DNA from: Nocardioidaceae bacterium
GTDB lineage: Bacteria; Actinomycetota; Actinomycetes; Propionibacteriales; Nocardioidaceae
Reading direction: 5' to 3'
Assembly: GCA_017744365.1 (NCBI GenBank)
Contig: JAGIBL010000002.1
Coordinates: 682,001-746,000 of the forward strand
Length of the DNA stretch: 64,000 bases
Shown here piece by piece: positions 26,446 to 36,988 of this stretch; within the stretch, counting starts at the first letter, position 1, and the number at the start of each line of letters is the position of its first letter. Under the pieces are notes generated by a model that saw only the letters and a program-made list of their open reading frames with translations, ran no database searches and was not told the DNA's origin. The translations under genes were made by a program, and so were the position numbers.

Positions 26446-27156
26446 GTGATCCTCGAGGTGGCGCAGCTGGCCGGTATCAGCTGGATGGACCCGAACTGGT
26501 GGCTCGACCAGTTCGGTCAGGAGTTCTTCTGGATCAGCGTCGCCATCATCTTCGTCGAGTGCGGTCTGTTCTTCCCGTTCCTCCCGGGCGACACGCTGCT
26601 GTTCGCGATGGGCCTGTTCATCGCCACCGGCCGGATCGAGGTCATCCCCGGGAACAAGGCCGTCGACGTCATCGTCGCGATGCTGATCCTGGGGGTCGGC
26701 GCGTTCCTCGGGAACGTCACCGGCTACGAGATCGGCCGCAAGATCGGGCCACCACTCGCCCAGCGCAACGGGCGCATCCTCAAGAAGAAGTACTTCGACC
26801 AGACCGCCGCTTTCTTCGACAAGCACGGCAACAAGGCGCTCGTCATCGGTCGTTTCGTCCCGTTCGTGCGCACCTACGTGACCGTCGTCGCGGGCATCGC
26901 CCGGATGGACCGGCGGCGGTTCTCGCTGTGGAGCGCGGTCGGCGCGGCGCTGTGGGTGCTCAGCATCACCATGGCCGGCTACGTGCTCGGCAAGAAGTGG
27001 CCGGGCCTGGGCTCCAACATCGACAAGGCCATCCTGGTGATCCTGGGTGTCACGGTGATCCCGCTGGCCTACGAGTACCTCAAGCGCCGCCGGCACCGCG
27101 CGGCCGCGGCCCGCAAGCGCAACGGCGAGACGCCACTCTCAGATGTCGAGGTCTGA
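26446..27156 (+). CDS. DedA family membrane protein
   Basis: This 236-residue DedA/SNARE-associated family protein has ECGLFFPFLPGDTLLFAMGL near the N-terminus and the conserved RFVPFVRTYVTVVAGIARM. DedA proteins are half-transporters or lipid scramblases that act in envelope homeostasis. It starts at GTG 26446. The lysine/arginine-rich tail overlaps the convergent pyrE gene by 18 bases. Rv0364 (dedA) is the mycobacterial counterpart. Confidence 0.9.
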   Translation: MILEVAQLAGISWMDPNWWLDQFGQEFFWISVAIIFVECGLFFPFLPGDTLLFAMGLFIATGRIEVIPGNKAVDVIVAMLILGVGAFLGNVTGYEIGRKIGPPLAQRNGRILKKKYFDQTAAFFDKHGNKALVIGRFVPFVRTYVTVVAGIARMDRRRFSLWSAVGAALWVLSITMAGYVLGKKWPGLGSNIDKAILVILGVTVIPLAYEYLKRRRHRAAAARKRNGETPLSDVEV

Positions 27157-27678
27157 GATCCCCACCGCGTAGCGGTACTCCAGGCCCTCGGCCTCGACGG
27201 CCTGCTTGGCACCGGTGTCCCGGTCCACGATCACGGCCACCCCGACGACCTCGGCGCCGGCCTCGCGCAGCGCCTTGACCGCCTCGAGCACCGAGCCGCC
27301 CGTCGTCGAGGTGTCCTCGACCGCGAGCACCCGGCGACCGGCCACGTCCGGGCCCTCGATCAGCTTCTGCAGGCCGTGCACCTTCTGCGCCTTGCGGATC
27401 ACGAACGCGTCCAGCCGGCGCCCGGCCGCGGCCGCCTGGTGCATCATCGCGCTCGCCACCGGGTCCGCTCCCAGGGTCAGGCCGCCGACGGCGTCGTACG
27501 ACCAGTCCTCGGTGAGCGCGAGCATCTCGCGGCCGATCGCCGGCGCCGCCTCGGCGTCCAGCGTCACCCGGCGCATGTCCACGTAGTAGTCGGCCTCGCG
27601 CCCCGAGGAGAGCGTGACCCGGCCACGCACGATCGCCTTGCTGTTGACCTGGTCGAGGAGCACGTCGCGGTCCGTCAT
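27139..27678 (-). CDS. pyrE: Orotate phosphoribosyltransferase
   Basis: PyrE attaches PRPP-derived ribose phosphate to orotate. The 179-residue protein has the PRPP-binding motif VLAVEDTSTTGGSVLEAV, AFVIRKAQKVHG with a catalytic lysine, and GGLTLGADPVASA. ATG 27678 is the only sensible start. The sortase gene lies 17 bases upstream on the same strand, so the two may be co-transcribed. Confidence 0.94.
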   Translation of the reverse strand: MTDRDVLLDQVNSKAIVRGRVTLSSGREADYYVDMRRVTLDAEAAPAIGREMLALTEDWSYDAVGGLTLGADPVASAMMHQAAAAGRRLDAFVIRKAQKVHGLQKLIEGPDVAGRRVLAVEDTSTTGGSVLEAVKALREAGAEVVGVAVIVDRDTGAKQAVEAEGLEYRYAVGISDLDI

Positions 27679-27695
27679 GCGGCTGAGATTAGCGG

Positions 27696-28487
27696 TCAGC
27701 CGGCGGGCTTCTTCGGGACGGTCTTGGACTGCACGGTCTTGAGGTGGCCGAAGGCGATCATCCGGTTGTCGGTGTGGAAGATCTCCGAGCAGGTGGTCAG
27801 CGTGATGAGCCGCTGCCCCTTGGCCTGCTTGGGCTCCGGCTCGCCCGCGTCGGGGTTGTGCGGGACCGGGTCGAGCACCCAGGTCTCGGTGAACGGGATC
27901 ACCAGCTTGTTGGGGTCGGTGTCGAGCACGTAGATGAACCGCGTCGTCCTGGTCTCGACGATCACCTCGTCGCCGGGCCGCAGGTCGGGCAGGTGCCGCA
28001 GCGGCTCGCCGTGGGTGACCCGGTGCGCGGCCAGGGCGTAGTTGCCGATCTCGCCGGGCTTGGCGGCCCCGCCTCCGGGCAGGCCCAGCGCGAAGTGGCC
28101 GTAGCCCTTGGAGAGGATGTCGCCCGAGATGGTCCCGTCGGCGGCGCCCTCGAGCACCGGGACGACGTACTTCTTGCCGAACTTCGGGATCCGGATCAGC
28201 GCGGAGGCCTTGCCCTCGGGGCAGAACTTGTCGCAGCCCTGGCCGGCGGCCCAGTCCTCCTGCAGCTGGTGGGTGATCGCGCGCTGGTGCCGCTTGGAGA
28301 CCCAGTTGGTCCCCCACAGCTGCCAGGCGACGTACCCGAGCAGCGCGAGGCCGGCCAGGATCATCCCGATGCCGACCCAGTAGGTGATCCGCCGGGCGGT
28401 GCTGCGCGGCGGGCGGGGCTCCCGGCGGCGGGGCGCCAGGGCGGTCTGCTGGCCGGAGCTCTCCCCCATGGGCTCGTGGTCACTCAC
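27696..28487 (-). CDS. Class E sortase
   Basis: This 263-residue protein has one N-terminal membrane helix (about 31-55) and an extracellular sortase domain. The catalytic triad elements are visible: histidine in NYALAAHRVTHG, cysteine in LITLTTCSEIF, and arginine in TDNRMIAFG. Class E sortases of actinobacteria anchor surface proteins to peptidoglycan. No sorting-signal substrate lies in this window. GTG 28487 is chosen; ATG 28469 is also possible. It is divergent from an aminotransferase. Confidence 0.9.
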   Translation of the reverse strand: MSDHEPMGESSGQQTALAPRRREPRPPRSTARRITYWVGIGMILAGLALLGYVAWQLWGTNWVSKRHQRAITHQLQEDWAAGQGCDKFCPEGKASALIRIPKFGKKYVVPVLEGAADGTISGDILSKGYGHFALGLPGGGAAKPGEIGNYALAAHRVTHGEPLRHLPDLRPGDEVIVETRTTRFIYVLDTDPNKLVIPFTETWVLDPVPHNPDAGEPEPKQAKGQRLITLTTCSEIFHTDNRMIAFGHLKTVQSKTVPKKPAG

Positions 28488-28557
28488 GCGGACATTGTGA
28501 ACCACGCGCGCTCGCCGCGGGGGATTCGCCGCCGACTCTTGGCCTAACCTCAGGCGC

Positions 28558-29715
28558 ATGGCTGCTCACGCGCACCGCCTCGACGGCATCGGCAGCACGA
28601 TCTTCGCGGAGATGTCCGCGCTCGCCGCCCGCACCGGCGCGGTGAACCTGGGACAGGGATTCCCGGACACCGACGGGCCTCCGGCGATGCTCGAGGCGGC
28701 GGTGGCGGCGCTGCGCGGCGGGCGCAACCAGTACCCGCCCGGGCACGGCACGCCCGAGCTCGTCGACGCCGTGGTCGCCCACCAGCGCCGGCACTACGGA
28801 CTCGAGCTGGACCGGTCGCAGGTGGTCGCCACCACCGGTGCCACCGAGGCCATCGCCGGGGCGCTGCTCGGGCTGGTGGACCCGGGCGACGAGGTCGTGG
28901 TGCTCGAGCCGTACTACGACTCGTACGTCGCGATGATCCAGATCGCGGGCGGCGTACGACGTCCGGTGACCCTGCGCGCCCCGGACTTCCGGCTCGACCT
29001 GGACGAGCTCGCCGCCGCGATCACCGAGCGGACCCGGCTGATCCTGCTGAACACCCCGCACAACCCGACCGGCGCGGTGCTGACCCGCGCCGAGCTCGAG
29101 GGAGTCGCGGCGCTGGCGATGGAGCACGACCTGGTGGTGGTCGCCGACGAGGTCTACGAGCACCTCACCTTCGGAGTCGAGCACGTGCCGCTGGCCACGC
29201 TGCCCGGGATGTTCGAGCGCACGGTGACGATCTCGAGCGCGGGCAAGAGCTTCTCGGTGACCGGCTGGAAGATCGGCTGGGCGAGCGGGCCGGCGGAGCT
29301 GGTGGCCGCGGTCGAGGGCGCGAAGAACTGGCTGAGCTTCGCCTCCGGGGCGCCGCTGCAGCCGGCGGTCGCGCTCGCGCTGAACGAGCACGACGAGTTC
29401 CACGAGCGGCTCGCCGCCGACCTGCGGGCCCAGCGCGACCTGCTCTGCTCCGGGCTGGCCGAGCTCGGGATGACCGTGTACCGCCCGGACGGCACCTACT
29501 TCGCCACCACCGACGTCTCCGCCTTCGGGTACGACGACGGGCGCGCGTTCTGCCTGGCGCTGCCGGAGCGTGCCGGCGTGGTCGCGATCCCCTCGCAGGT
29601 CTTCTACGACGACACCGAGGAGGGCCGGCACCTGGTTCGGTGGGCGTTCTGCAAGCGGCCTCAGGTCATCGAGGAGGGACTCGCCCGGCTGGCGGCGGTC
29701 CCGCTGGAGGCGTAG
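28558..29715 (+). CDS. PLP-dependent aminotransferase, class I/II
   Basis: This 385-residue aminotransferase has NLGQGFPDTDGP near the N-terminus, NTPHNPTGAVL, VADEVYEHL and the PLP lysine in SSAGKSFSVTGWKIGW. The N-terminus resembles kynurenine/methionine aminotransferases and the DapC-type N-succinyldiaminopimelate enzyme of mycobacteria. Substrate cannot be settled by sequence alone. It starts at ATG 28558. Its end overlaps the convergent membrane-protein gene by 50 bases. Confidence 0.9.
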   Translation: MAAHAHRLDGIGSTIFAEMSALAARTGAVNLGQGFPDTDGPPAMLEAAVAALRGGRNQYPPGHGTPELVDAVVAHQRRHYGLELDRSQVVATTGATEAIAGALLGLVDPGDEVVVLEPYYDSYVAMIQIAGGVRRPVTLRAPDFRLDLDELAAAITERTRLILLNTPHNPTGAVLTRAELEGVAALAMEHDLVVVADEVYEHLTFGVEHVPLATLPGMFERTVTISSAGKSFSVTGWKIGWASGPAELVAAVEGAKNWLSFASGAPLQPAVALALNEHDEFHERLAADLRAQRDLLCSGLAELGMTVYRPDGTYFATTDVSAFGYDDGRAFCLALPERAGVVAIPSQVFYDDTEEGRHLVRWAFCKRPQVIEEGLARLAAVPLEA

Positions 29716-30796
29716 CCCGGTACCAGGCCCGGATCTCGCGGTTGAGCAGCAGCCCGAGGCAGAGCGCGGTGGCGACCAGGTGGGCCACCGAGCGCGGCAT
29801 CGCGAACATCGAGAAGAGCGCGGCGAATCCCGTCGAGACGAGCAGCAGGACCCAGGCCCACGTCTGCCGGCGCCACGCGAACACCGCCAGCACCGCCGCG
29901 ACCGCGCACCACAGCGCCATCACCACCGCCAGCCCGACCGCGGTCGGCACGATCAGGCTCTCGTCCATCGACGCCTTCCACGCCTCGCTGCTGGTGACCT
30001 CGTCGACCAGGGCGTCCTGGTGGAGGAGGAGCACGACGATCGAGGCGAGCGCGGCGACGCCGGTCACGGCGGTGAAGACCCAGGTGGTCCAGCACGCGAT
30101 CCGGACCCGGGCCGGGATCGCGGCCGCCTCGGTCCTGACCGAAGCCGGGAGTGCCCAGGTCGCGGGCGGAGGCGGGGCCAGCATCGGGTGCACCGGAGGG
30201 TGCTGCGGCGGCGGGAAGTCGGCACCGCTCACGCGGCCGAACGCCCGGGTGGGCGCTGGCTGGCTCGCCGGCGGGGCGGACAGGTCCGGGCGCGGGGCGG
30301 CCGGATCGCTGTGCCGCGGGGGCTCGGGAGGTCGCTGCTGCCGGCGTGGTGCCGTCGCGCGGACGGGCCTGCCCGCGAACCAGTCGCGCGCCGGAGCGGT
30401 CCACAGCATCGCCGCGCCCGCGCCGACGACCAGGCCCGGCAGCGAGCCGGCCACCGGTGAGGTGAGCACGATCGGCACGGCCGCGACGGTCACGCCGATC
30501 CGGGCCGCCTTGTCGCGCCGGAGCACGTAGACGCCGAGGATCGCGGAGGCGACCGCGGCCACCCCGGTGACGTAGAGCGACCAGCGGACCACCTCGACCA
30601 TGTCGTCCACGTCGAGCCCGAGGCCCTTGCCCGAGCCGGTGGTCAGAAACCGGTCCAGCTCGTCGCGCAGGTCCAGGCTGTGCAGCCGGGACATCGTCTG
30701 CCAGACGGCGAGCACCACCACCGCGGAGGCGACCGCGACCGTCCAGCCGGCCACCGTGACCTGGCTGGGGCGCGCGCTCGCGTCGTTCCGGCTCAT
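29666..30796 (-). CDS. Hypothetical membrane protein with proline-rich middle
   Basis: This 376-residue protein of unknown family has two hydrophobic halves (about residues 15-150 and 232-360, each with three to four helices). Between them is a proline/alanine-rich linker (about 155-225) with PPPPATW-type repeats. The C-terminal RATPPAGPPPAGR tail is also disordered. Layout suggests an envelope protein. The 3' overlap with the aminotransferase is long but both frames look coding. Repeat element 2 lies upstream of the start. Confidence 0.6.
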   Translation of the reverse strand: MSRNDASARPSQVTVAGWTVAVASAVVVLAVWQTMSRLHSLDLRDELDRFLTTGSGKGLGLDVDDMVEVVRWSLYVTGVAAVASAILGVYVLRRDKAARIGVTVAAVPIVLTSPVAGSLPGLVVGAGAAMLWTAPARDWFAGRPVRATAPRRQQRPPEPPRHSDPAAPRPDLSAPPASQPAPTRAFGRVSGADFPPPQHPPVHPMLAPPPPATWALPASVRTEAAAIPARVRIACWTTWVFTAVTGVAALASIVVLLLHQDALVDEVTSSEAWKASMDESLIVPTAVGLAVVMALWCAVAAVLAVFAWRRQTWAWVLLLVSTGFAALFSMFAMPRSVAHLVATALCLGLLLNREIRAWYRATPPAGPPPAGRVPPR

Positions 30797-30819
30797 GCCC
30801 GCTATTCAACCAACCGTCG

Positions 30820-30922
30820 TGAAAGTACGCGTATTTGCGCTGACCTGGCGCAAAGGTGCGAGTACACGTGCACCTCTGCGCCAGGTCAGCGTGAACACAG
30901 GTACCTTTGCGCCGGGTCAGCG
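30820..30922. repeat. Palindromic multi-unit repeat element, copy 2
   Basis: One forward unit lies at 30838-30854. Two inverted units lie at 30875-30891 (one mismatch, TCTGCG) and 30906-30922 (one mismatch, CCGGG), 31 bp apart. The first forward unit is truncated, but its AAAGTACGCG tail is recognisable at about 30822. The element fills most of the space between the membrane-protein start and the clpB stop, which follows two bases later. Confidence 0.88.
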
Positions 30923-30924
30923 TC

Positions 30925-33546
<2,622 letters not shown>

Positions 33547-33619
33547 CCGTCTCCCCCTGGGGTCTCTACGTCATCGTGGCGGACCCGGGCGGATCCGTCA
33601 CTTGTCCAACGCCTGCAAA

Positions 33620-33640
33620 GTTGAGTGCATTCCACTCAAC
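33620..33640. promoter_or_regulatory. HAIR element (HspR operator) upstream of clpB
   Basis: GTTGAGT-N7-ACTCAAC matches the HAIR consensus CTTGAGT-N7-ACTCAAG except for the outermost base of each arm, and the arms extend one more base to A/T. It lies upstream of clpB and between clpB and the globin gene. HspR is encoded at 39414-39827, so repression of clpB by HspR is expected. Confidence 0.88.
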
Positions 33641-33699
33641 TCTGTGTTTTCGTCCGGGCCGTCTCGGCGACCGGTAGCATGCGCACGGAGGTGTCGGGG

Positions 33700-34131
33700 G
33701 TGACGGATCAGGTGACGCGCTACGGGCTGCCCGGAGCGGCGATGGCGCGCCTGCGGGAGCAGGCCCGGCGGTTGCGCGGGGACCACGAGTTCGTGGTCAC
33801 GTTCTACGACGTGCTGTTCACTCTCCGGCCCGAGCTGCGGCCGATGTTCCCCGAGGACCTCGGCGCCCAGCGGGCCCGCTTCGGCGACGAGTTCGGCACC
33901 CTGGTCCAGGCGCTCGGCGATCCCGAAGGCTTCGAGCAGCGTGGCCGCGCACTGGGCCGCCGGCACCTGGAGTACGGCGTGGGCGCCGAGCACTACGCGA
34001 AAGTCCGCGACGTGCTGGTGATCGCGATCGCCGCGCACCTGGGCGAGGAGTGCACCGCCGAGGACCGGGAGGCCTGGTCGACGGCGTACGACCTGATCGC
34101 CGTGGTGATGCAGAAGGGCGCCGTCGACTAG
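33700..34131 (+). CDS. Single-domain globin (flavohemoglobin-type)
   Basis: This 143-residue globin has [23 protein letters not shown] (B/C region) and [20 protein letters not shown] with the proximal histidine, the pattern of flavohemoglobin globin domains. There is no reductase domain. GTG 33700 has GGAGGT eight bases upstream; ATG 33679 in frame is an alternative. It is divergent from clpB and shares the spacer with the HAIR site, so heat-shock control is possible. Rv0385, next to clpB in M. tuberculosis, begins with a similar globin domain. Confidence 0.82.
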   Translation: MTDQVTRYGLPGAAMARLREQARRLRGDHEFVVTFYDVLFTLRPELRPMFPEDLGAQRARFGDEFGTLVQALGDPEGFEQRGRALGRRHLEYGVGAEHYAKVRDVLVIAIAAHLGEECTAEDREAWSTAYDLIAVVMQKGAVD

Positions 34132-34134
34132 CGA

Positions 34135-35568
34135 TCAGGCGGACGCCGTACGACGGGCAGGGATCGCCAGGGCCAGCAGCAGTGCCAGCGCGCACGCGCC
34201 CAGCGAGATCAGCAGCGCCACCGTGAAGCCGTGGTCCGAGGGGAGCACGTGGTCCCCGAGCGGCATCGTCAGGTGCGCCAGCACGGCACCGACGACCGCC
34301 GAGGAGAACGAGGTGCCCAGCGAGCGCATCAGCGCGTTGAGCCCGTTCGCGGCCGCGGTCTCGGTGACCGGCACCGCGCCCATGATGAGCGCGGGCATGG
34401 CGGCGTACGCGATGCCGATGCCGGCACCGATGAGGGTGGCTGACAGGGTGAGGTGCCACCAGGCGCCGCGCAGCGCGATCGCGAGCAGGTAGCCGGCCGC
34501 CAGGACGAGGATGCCGACGATCAGGCTCGTGCGCGGGCCGCGGGCGCGGGAGATGCGCGCGCCGGTACCGGAGAGCAGGTACATCATCAGGCCGCTCGGC
34601 GCGACCGCCAGCCCGGCCTGGATCATGCTGAGGCCCATGCCGTAGCCGGTCCGCTCGGGCGCCATCAGGATCTGCGTGGGGATCAGCGAGAAGCCGTACA
34701 TGGCGAAGCCGATCGCCACCGAGGCGACGTTCGTGTAGAGCACCTGCGGGCGCACCGAGACGCGCAGGTCCACCAGCGGGCTGCGGTTGCGCCACTCCCA
34801 GACGCCCCAGACCGCGAAGACGGCCAGCGCGCCGGCGACCAGGCCGAGGGTGAGGCCGTCGGTCCAGCCCCAGTCGCCACCCTTGGTGATGGCGAGCAGC
34901 AGCATGACCAGCCCGGCGGCGAGGCCGAGCGCGCCGAGGACGTCGAACCGTCCCGGTGTCTTGATCGGCGACTCGGGCACGAAGAAGAAGACCGCGGCCG
35001 CGCACAGCAGCGCTAGCCCGGCGGAGACCCAGAACAGCACGTGCCAGCTGGCCTTCTCGGCGATGACCGCGGCCAGCGGCAGCCCGATCGCGCCGCCGAC
35101 GCCCATGGTCGCGCTCATCCGGGCGACCGCGGGACCGATCCGGTCGGCCGGCAGCTCGTCGCGCATGATGCTGATGCCGAGCGCGATCGCGCCCATCGCG
35201 AAGCCCTGCAGCGCCCGGCCCGCGATCACGACGACCAGCGAGCTGCTCAGCGCGCACAGCAGGGAGCCGGCGAGCAGCGAGGACAGACAGGCCAGCAGCA
35301 CCAGCCGCTTGCCGACCATGTCACCGAGCCGCCCGGAGATCGGCGTGACGACGGCGGCGGCGAGCAGGGTCGCGGTGATCGCCCACGAGGCGTCCGCGGC
35401 GGAGCTGTCCAGGATCGTCGGCAGCACCGGCACCAGCGGCACGATCATCGTCTGCGTCAGCGCGACCACGATGCCGCAGAAGCAGCCGATCGCCACGATC
35501 AGCGTCGGGTGCGCGATCTTCCGGTTCTCGTCCCGTACGACGGGCGGCGCCGCGGTCTGTACCGTCAT
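34135..35568 (-). CDS. MFS multidrug-type transporter
   Basis: This 477-residue DHA2-like transporter has about 14 membrane helices, with GRLGDMVGKR between helices 2 and 3 and GVGGAIGLPLAAVIA in helix 5. It lies opposite a MarR gene, with two palindromic sites in the 63-base spacer, the usual layout of a repressed efflux pump. The start is ATG 35568, only three bases from the first operator, so the repressor would block its transcription start. Substrate unknown. Confidence 0.88.
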   Translation of the reverse strand: MTVQTAAPPVVRDENRKIAHPTLIVAIGCFCGIVVALTQTMIVPLVPVLPTILDSSAADASWAITATLLAAAVVTPISGRLGDMVGKRLVLLACLSSLLAGSLLCALSSSLVVVIAGRALQGFAMGAIALGISIMRDELPADRIGPAVARMSATMGVGGAIGLPLAAVIAEKASWHVLFWVSAGLALLCAAAVFFFVPESPIKTPGRFDVLGALGLAAGLVMLLLAITKGGDWGWTDGLTLGLVAGALAVFAVWGVWEWRNRSPLVDLRVSVRPQVLYTNVASVAIGFAMYGFSLIPTQILMAPERTGYGMGLSMIQAGLAVAPSGLMMYLLSGTGARISRARGPRTSLIVGILVLAAGYLLAIALRGAWWHLTLSATLIGAGIGIAYAAMPALIMGAVPVTETAAANGLNALMRSLGTSFSSAVVGAVLAHLTMPLGDHVLPSDHGFTVALLISLGACALALLLALAIPARRTASA

Positions 35569-35570
35569 GG

Positions 35571-35587
35571 ATGTGTAGCCTACACAT
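35571..35587. promoter_or_regulatory. MarR-type palindromic operator 1
   Basis: ATGTGTAGCCTACACAT is a 17-base perfect palindrome around a single C, directly upstream of the MFS start and in the shared spacer with the MarR gene. It is the best candidate for the MarR binding site. Confidence 0.75.
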
Positions 35588-35607
35588 GATGTGTACTATG
35601 CACATCA
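35587..35607. promoter_or_regulatory. MarR-type operator 2 (inverted repeat with 7-base spacer)
   Basis: TGATGTG (35587-35593) and CACATCA (35601-35607) are perfect inverted arms around a 7-base spacer. The arms share the TGTG/CACA core with operator 1, so one regulator could bind both. Confidence 0.65.
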
Positions 35608-35631
35608 CTGGTGCCGACGGGAGGAGGAGAG

Positions 35632-36099
35632 GTGCGTCACACTGTGGCCGTGACCGCGACCGACACGCTCGCCCTGCTGGAGCGCGAGCTCACCCTGCTC
35701 GCCCGGCACCACCTCAGCAACAGCCAGTCCCCCGACCTGCACCTGGACCGGTCCGGCTACCAGCTGCTCGGCCGCCTCGAGCACGGGCCGATGTCGCTGG
35801 GCCAGCTGGCCGAGGCGTTCCGGCTCGACGTCTCGACGGTGAATCGGCAGATCGCCGCGCTGCGGGACAAGGGCCTCGTCGAGCGGATCCCCGACCCGGA
35901 CGGCGGCGTGGCCCGGCTGGTCCGCCCGACCCGGCGCGGTCGCGACCTGCTCCGTGCCGACCGGCGCACCCGTCGCGGCCACGTCGCGCAGGTCGTCGAG
36001 AGCTGGGAGGAGCCCGAGGTGGCCGCGCTGCACCGGCTGCTGACCCGGCTCAACACGTCCATCGAGGAGCTCGAGGGGCGGCCCTGGCCGCGGTCGTGA
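35632..36099 (+). CDS. MarR family transcriptional regulator
   Basis: This 155-residue regulator has a winged helix: LDRSGYQLLGRLEHGPMSLGQLAEAF, then LDVSTVNRQIAALRDKGLVERI and the wing DPDGGVARLVRPTRRG. GTG 35632 has GGAGGAGG five bases upstream, better than the in-frame GTG at 35611. It is divergent from the MFS pump and most likely represses both that gene and itself through the two palindromes between them. Confidence 0.92.
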   Translation: MRHTVAVTATDTLALLERELTLLARHHLSNSQSPDLHLDRSGYQLLGRLEHGPMSLGQLAEAFRLDVSTVNRQIAALRDKGLVERIPDPDGGVARLVRPTRRGRDLLRADRRTRRGHVAQVVESWEEPEVAALHRLLTRLNTSIEELEGRPWPRS

Positions 36100-36115
36100 G
36101 CGGGTCCTCCGGCAG

Positions 36116-36988
36116 CTACTCCTCCGGGAGCTCGTGCTCCGGCAGGTTGGTGGTCTCCTGCTCGTCGACCAGGCAGGTCTTGCAGAAGTCGATCCCGAAC
36201 GGGGTCAGGTGGATCGAGCGGCGGACGATCTTGGCGAAGCGCACGGAGTGCATCGCCTCGAGCACGTCCGGCTGCGCCTCGACCACCTGGTACTCCAGCG
36301 GGTCCTCGAGCTGCTCCCGGGAGAACCAGATCAGGCCGAGCCGGAACAGGTTGTTCAGGTAGGCCGGCACCTCGTCGAGGTAGCGCACCCCGGCCCGCGG
36401 GCCGATCATGTTCATCCCCGCGGAGACCAGCGACGAGCTCACCATGCCCACCGGGCCGCCGGTGCGCACGTCGACCGAGGGCTGCGGGCCGCCGCGCAGG
36501 AGCAGCAGCAGGATGCGCGCCTCGTCCGGGGCGAGCTCGTCCAGGATCCGCCCGTACGCCGGGTGCGCCTCGTCGTCGCTCCACACGTCGCGCGACTTGC
36601 GCAGCAGCTCCTCGCCACGCTCCCGCAGGGTCAGCTCGCGCTCCTTGCGCGGCGCCTCCTCCGGCGCCATCACGCTGGACAGCGTCACGCTCGCCTCGAA
36701 CAGCGCCCGCGGCAGCGGCACCCCGCCGGAGACCGCGGTGGCCACGCTGGAGATCGCCCGCGTCGCCTCGGCGACGTCTTCCGCGACCCCGCGGACCAGC
36801 TCGCCGGCCGCCTTCGGGTCGGTCATCGCCTTGGCCAGGTTGCGGGCCGAGCGCGATCCGGCGCCGACCGCCCAGGAGGCCGAGCGCAGCCAGGCCGTCC
36901 CGGCGATCCGGGCGACCCCGGGCAGCGCCTCGGCCGCGCCTTCCCAGACCGCGGGGAGGCGCTCCTGACCGTTGACCGGCTCGCTCAT
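36116..36988 (-). CDS. Abi-alpha (DUF4393-like) family protein
   Basis: This 290-residue protein has an N-terminal segment with hydrophobic helices and a C-terminal part with LAPDEARILLLLLRGGPQPSVDVRT, which resembles Abi_alpha/DUF4393 proteins. The family name comes from abortive infection, but most members have no tested defence role. It overlaps the DUF445 gene stop by four bases (ATGA), so the two membrane-associated proteins are made together. A late CKTC motif is notable. The start is ATG 36988. Confidence 0.65.
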   Translation of the reverse strand: MSEPVNGQERLPAVWEGAAEALPGVARIAGTAWLRSASWAVGAGSRSARNLAKAMTDPKAAGELVRGVAEDVAEATRAISSVATAVSGGVPLPRALFEASVTLSSVMAPEEAPRKERELTLRERGEELLRKSRDVWSDDEAHPAYGRILDELAPDEARILLLLLRGGPQPSVDVRTGGPVGMVSSSLVSAGMNMIGPRAGVRYLDEVPAYLNNLFRLGLIWFSREQLEDPLEYQVVEAQPDVLEAMHSVRFAKIVRRSIHLTPFGIDFCKTCLVDEQETTNLPEHELPEE

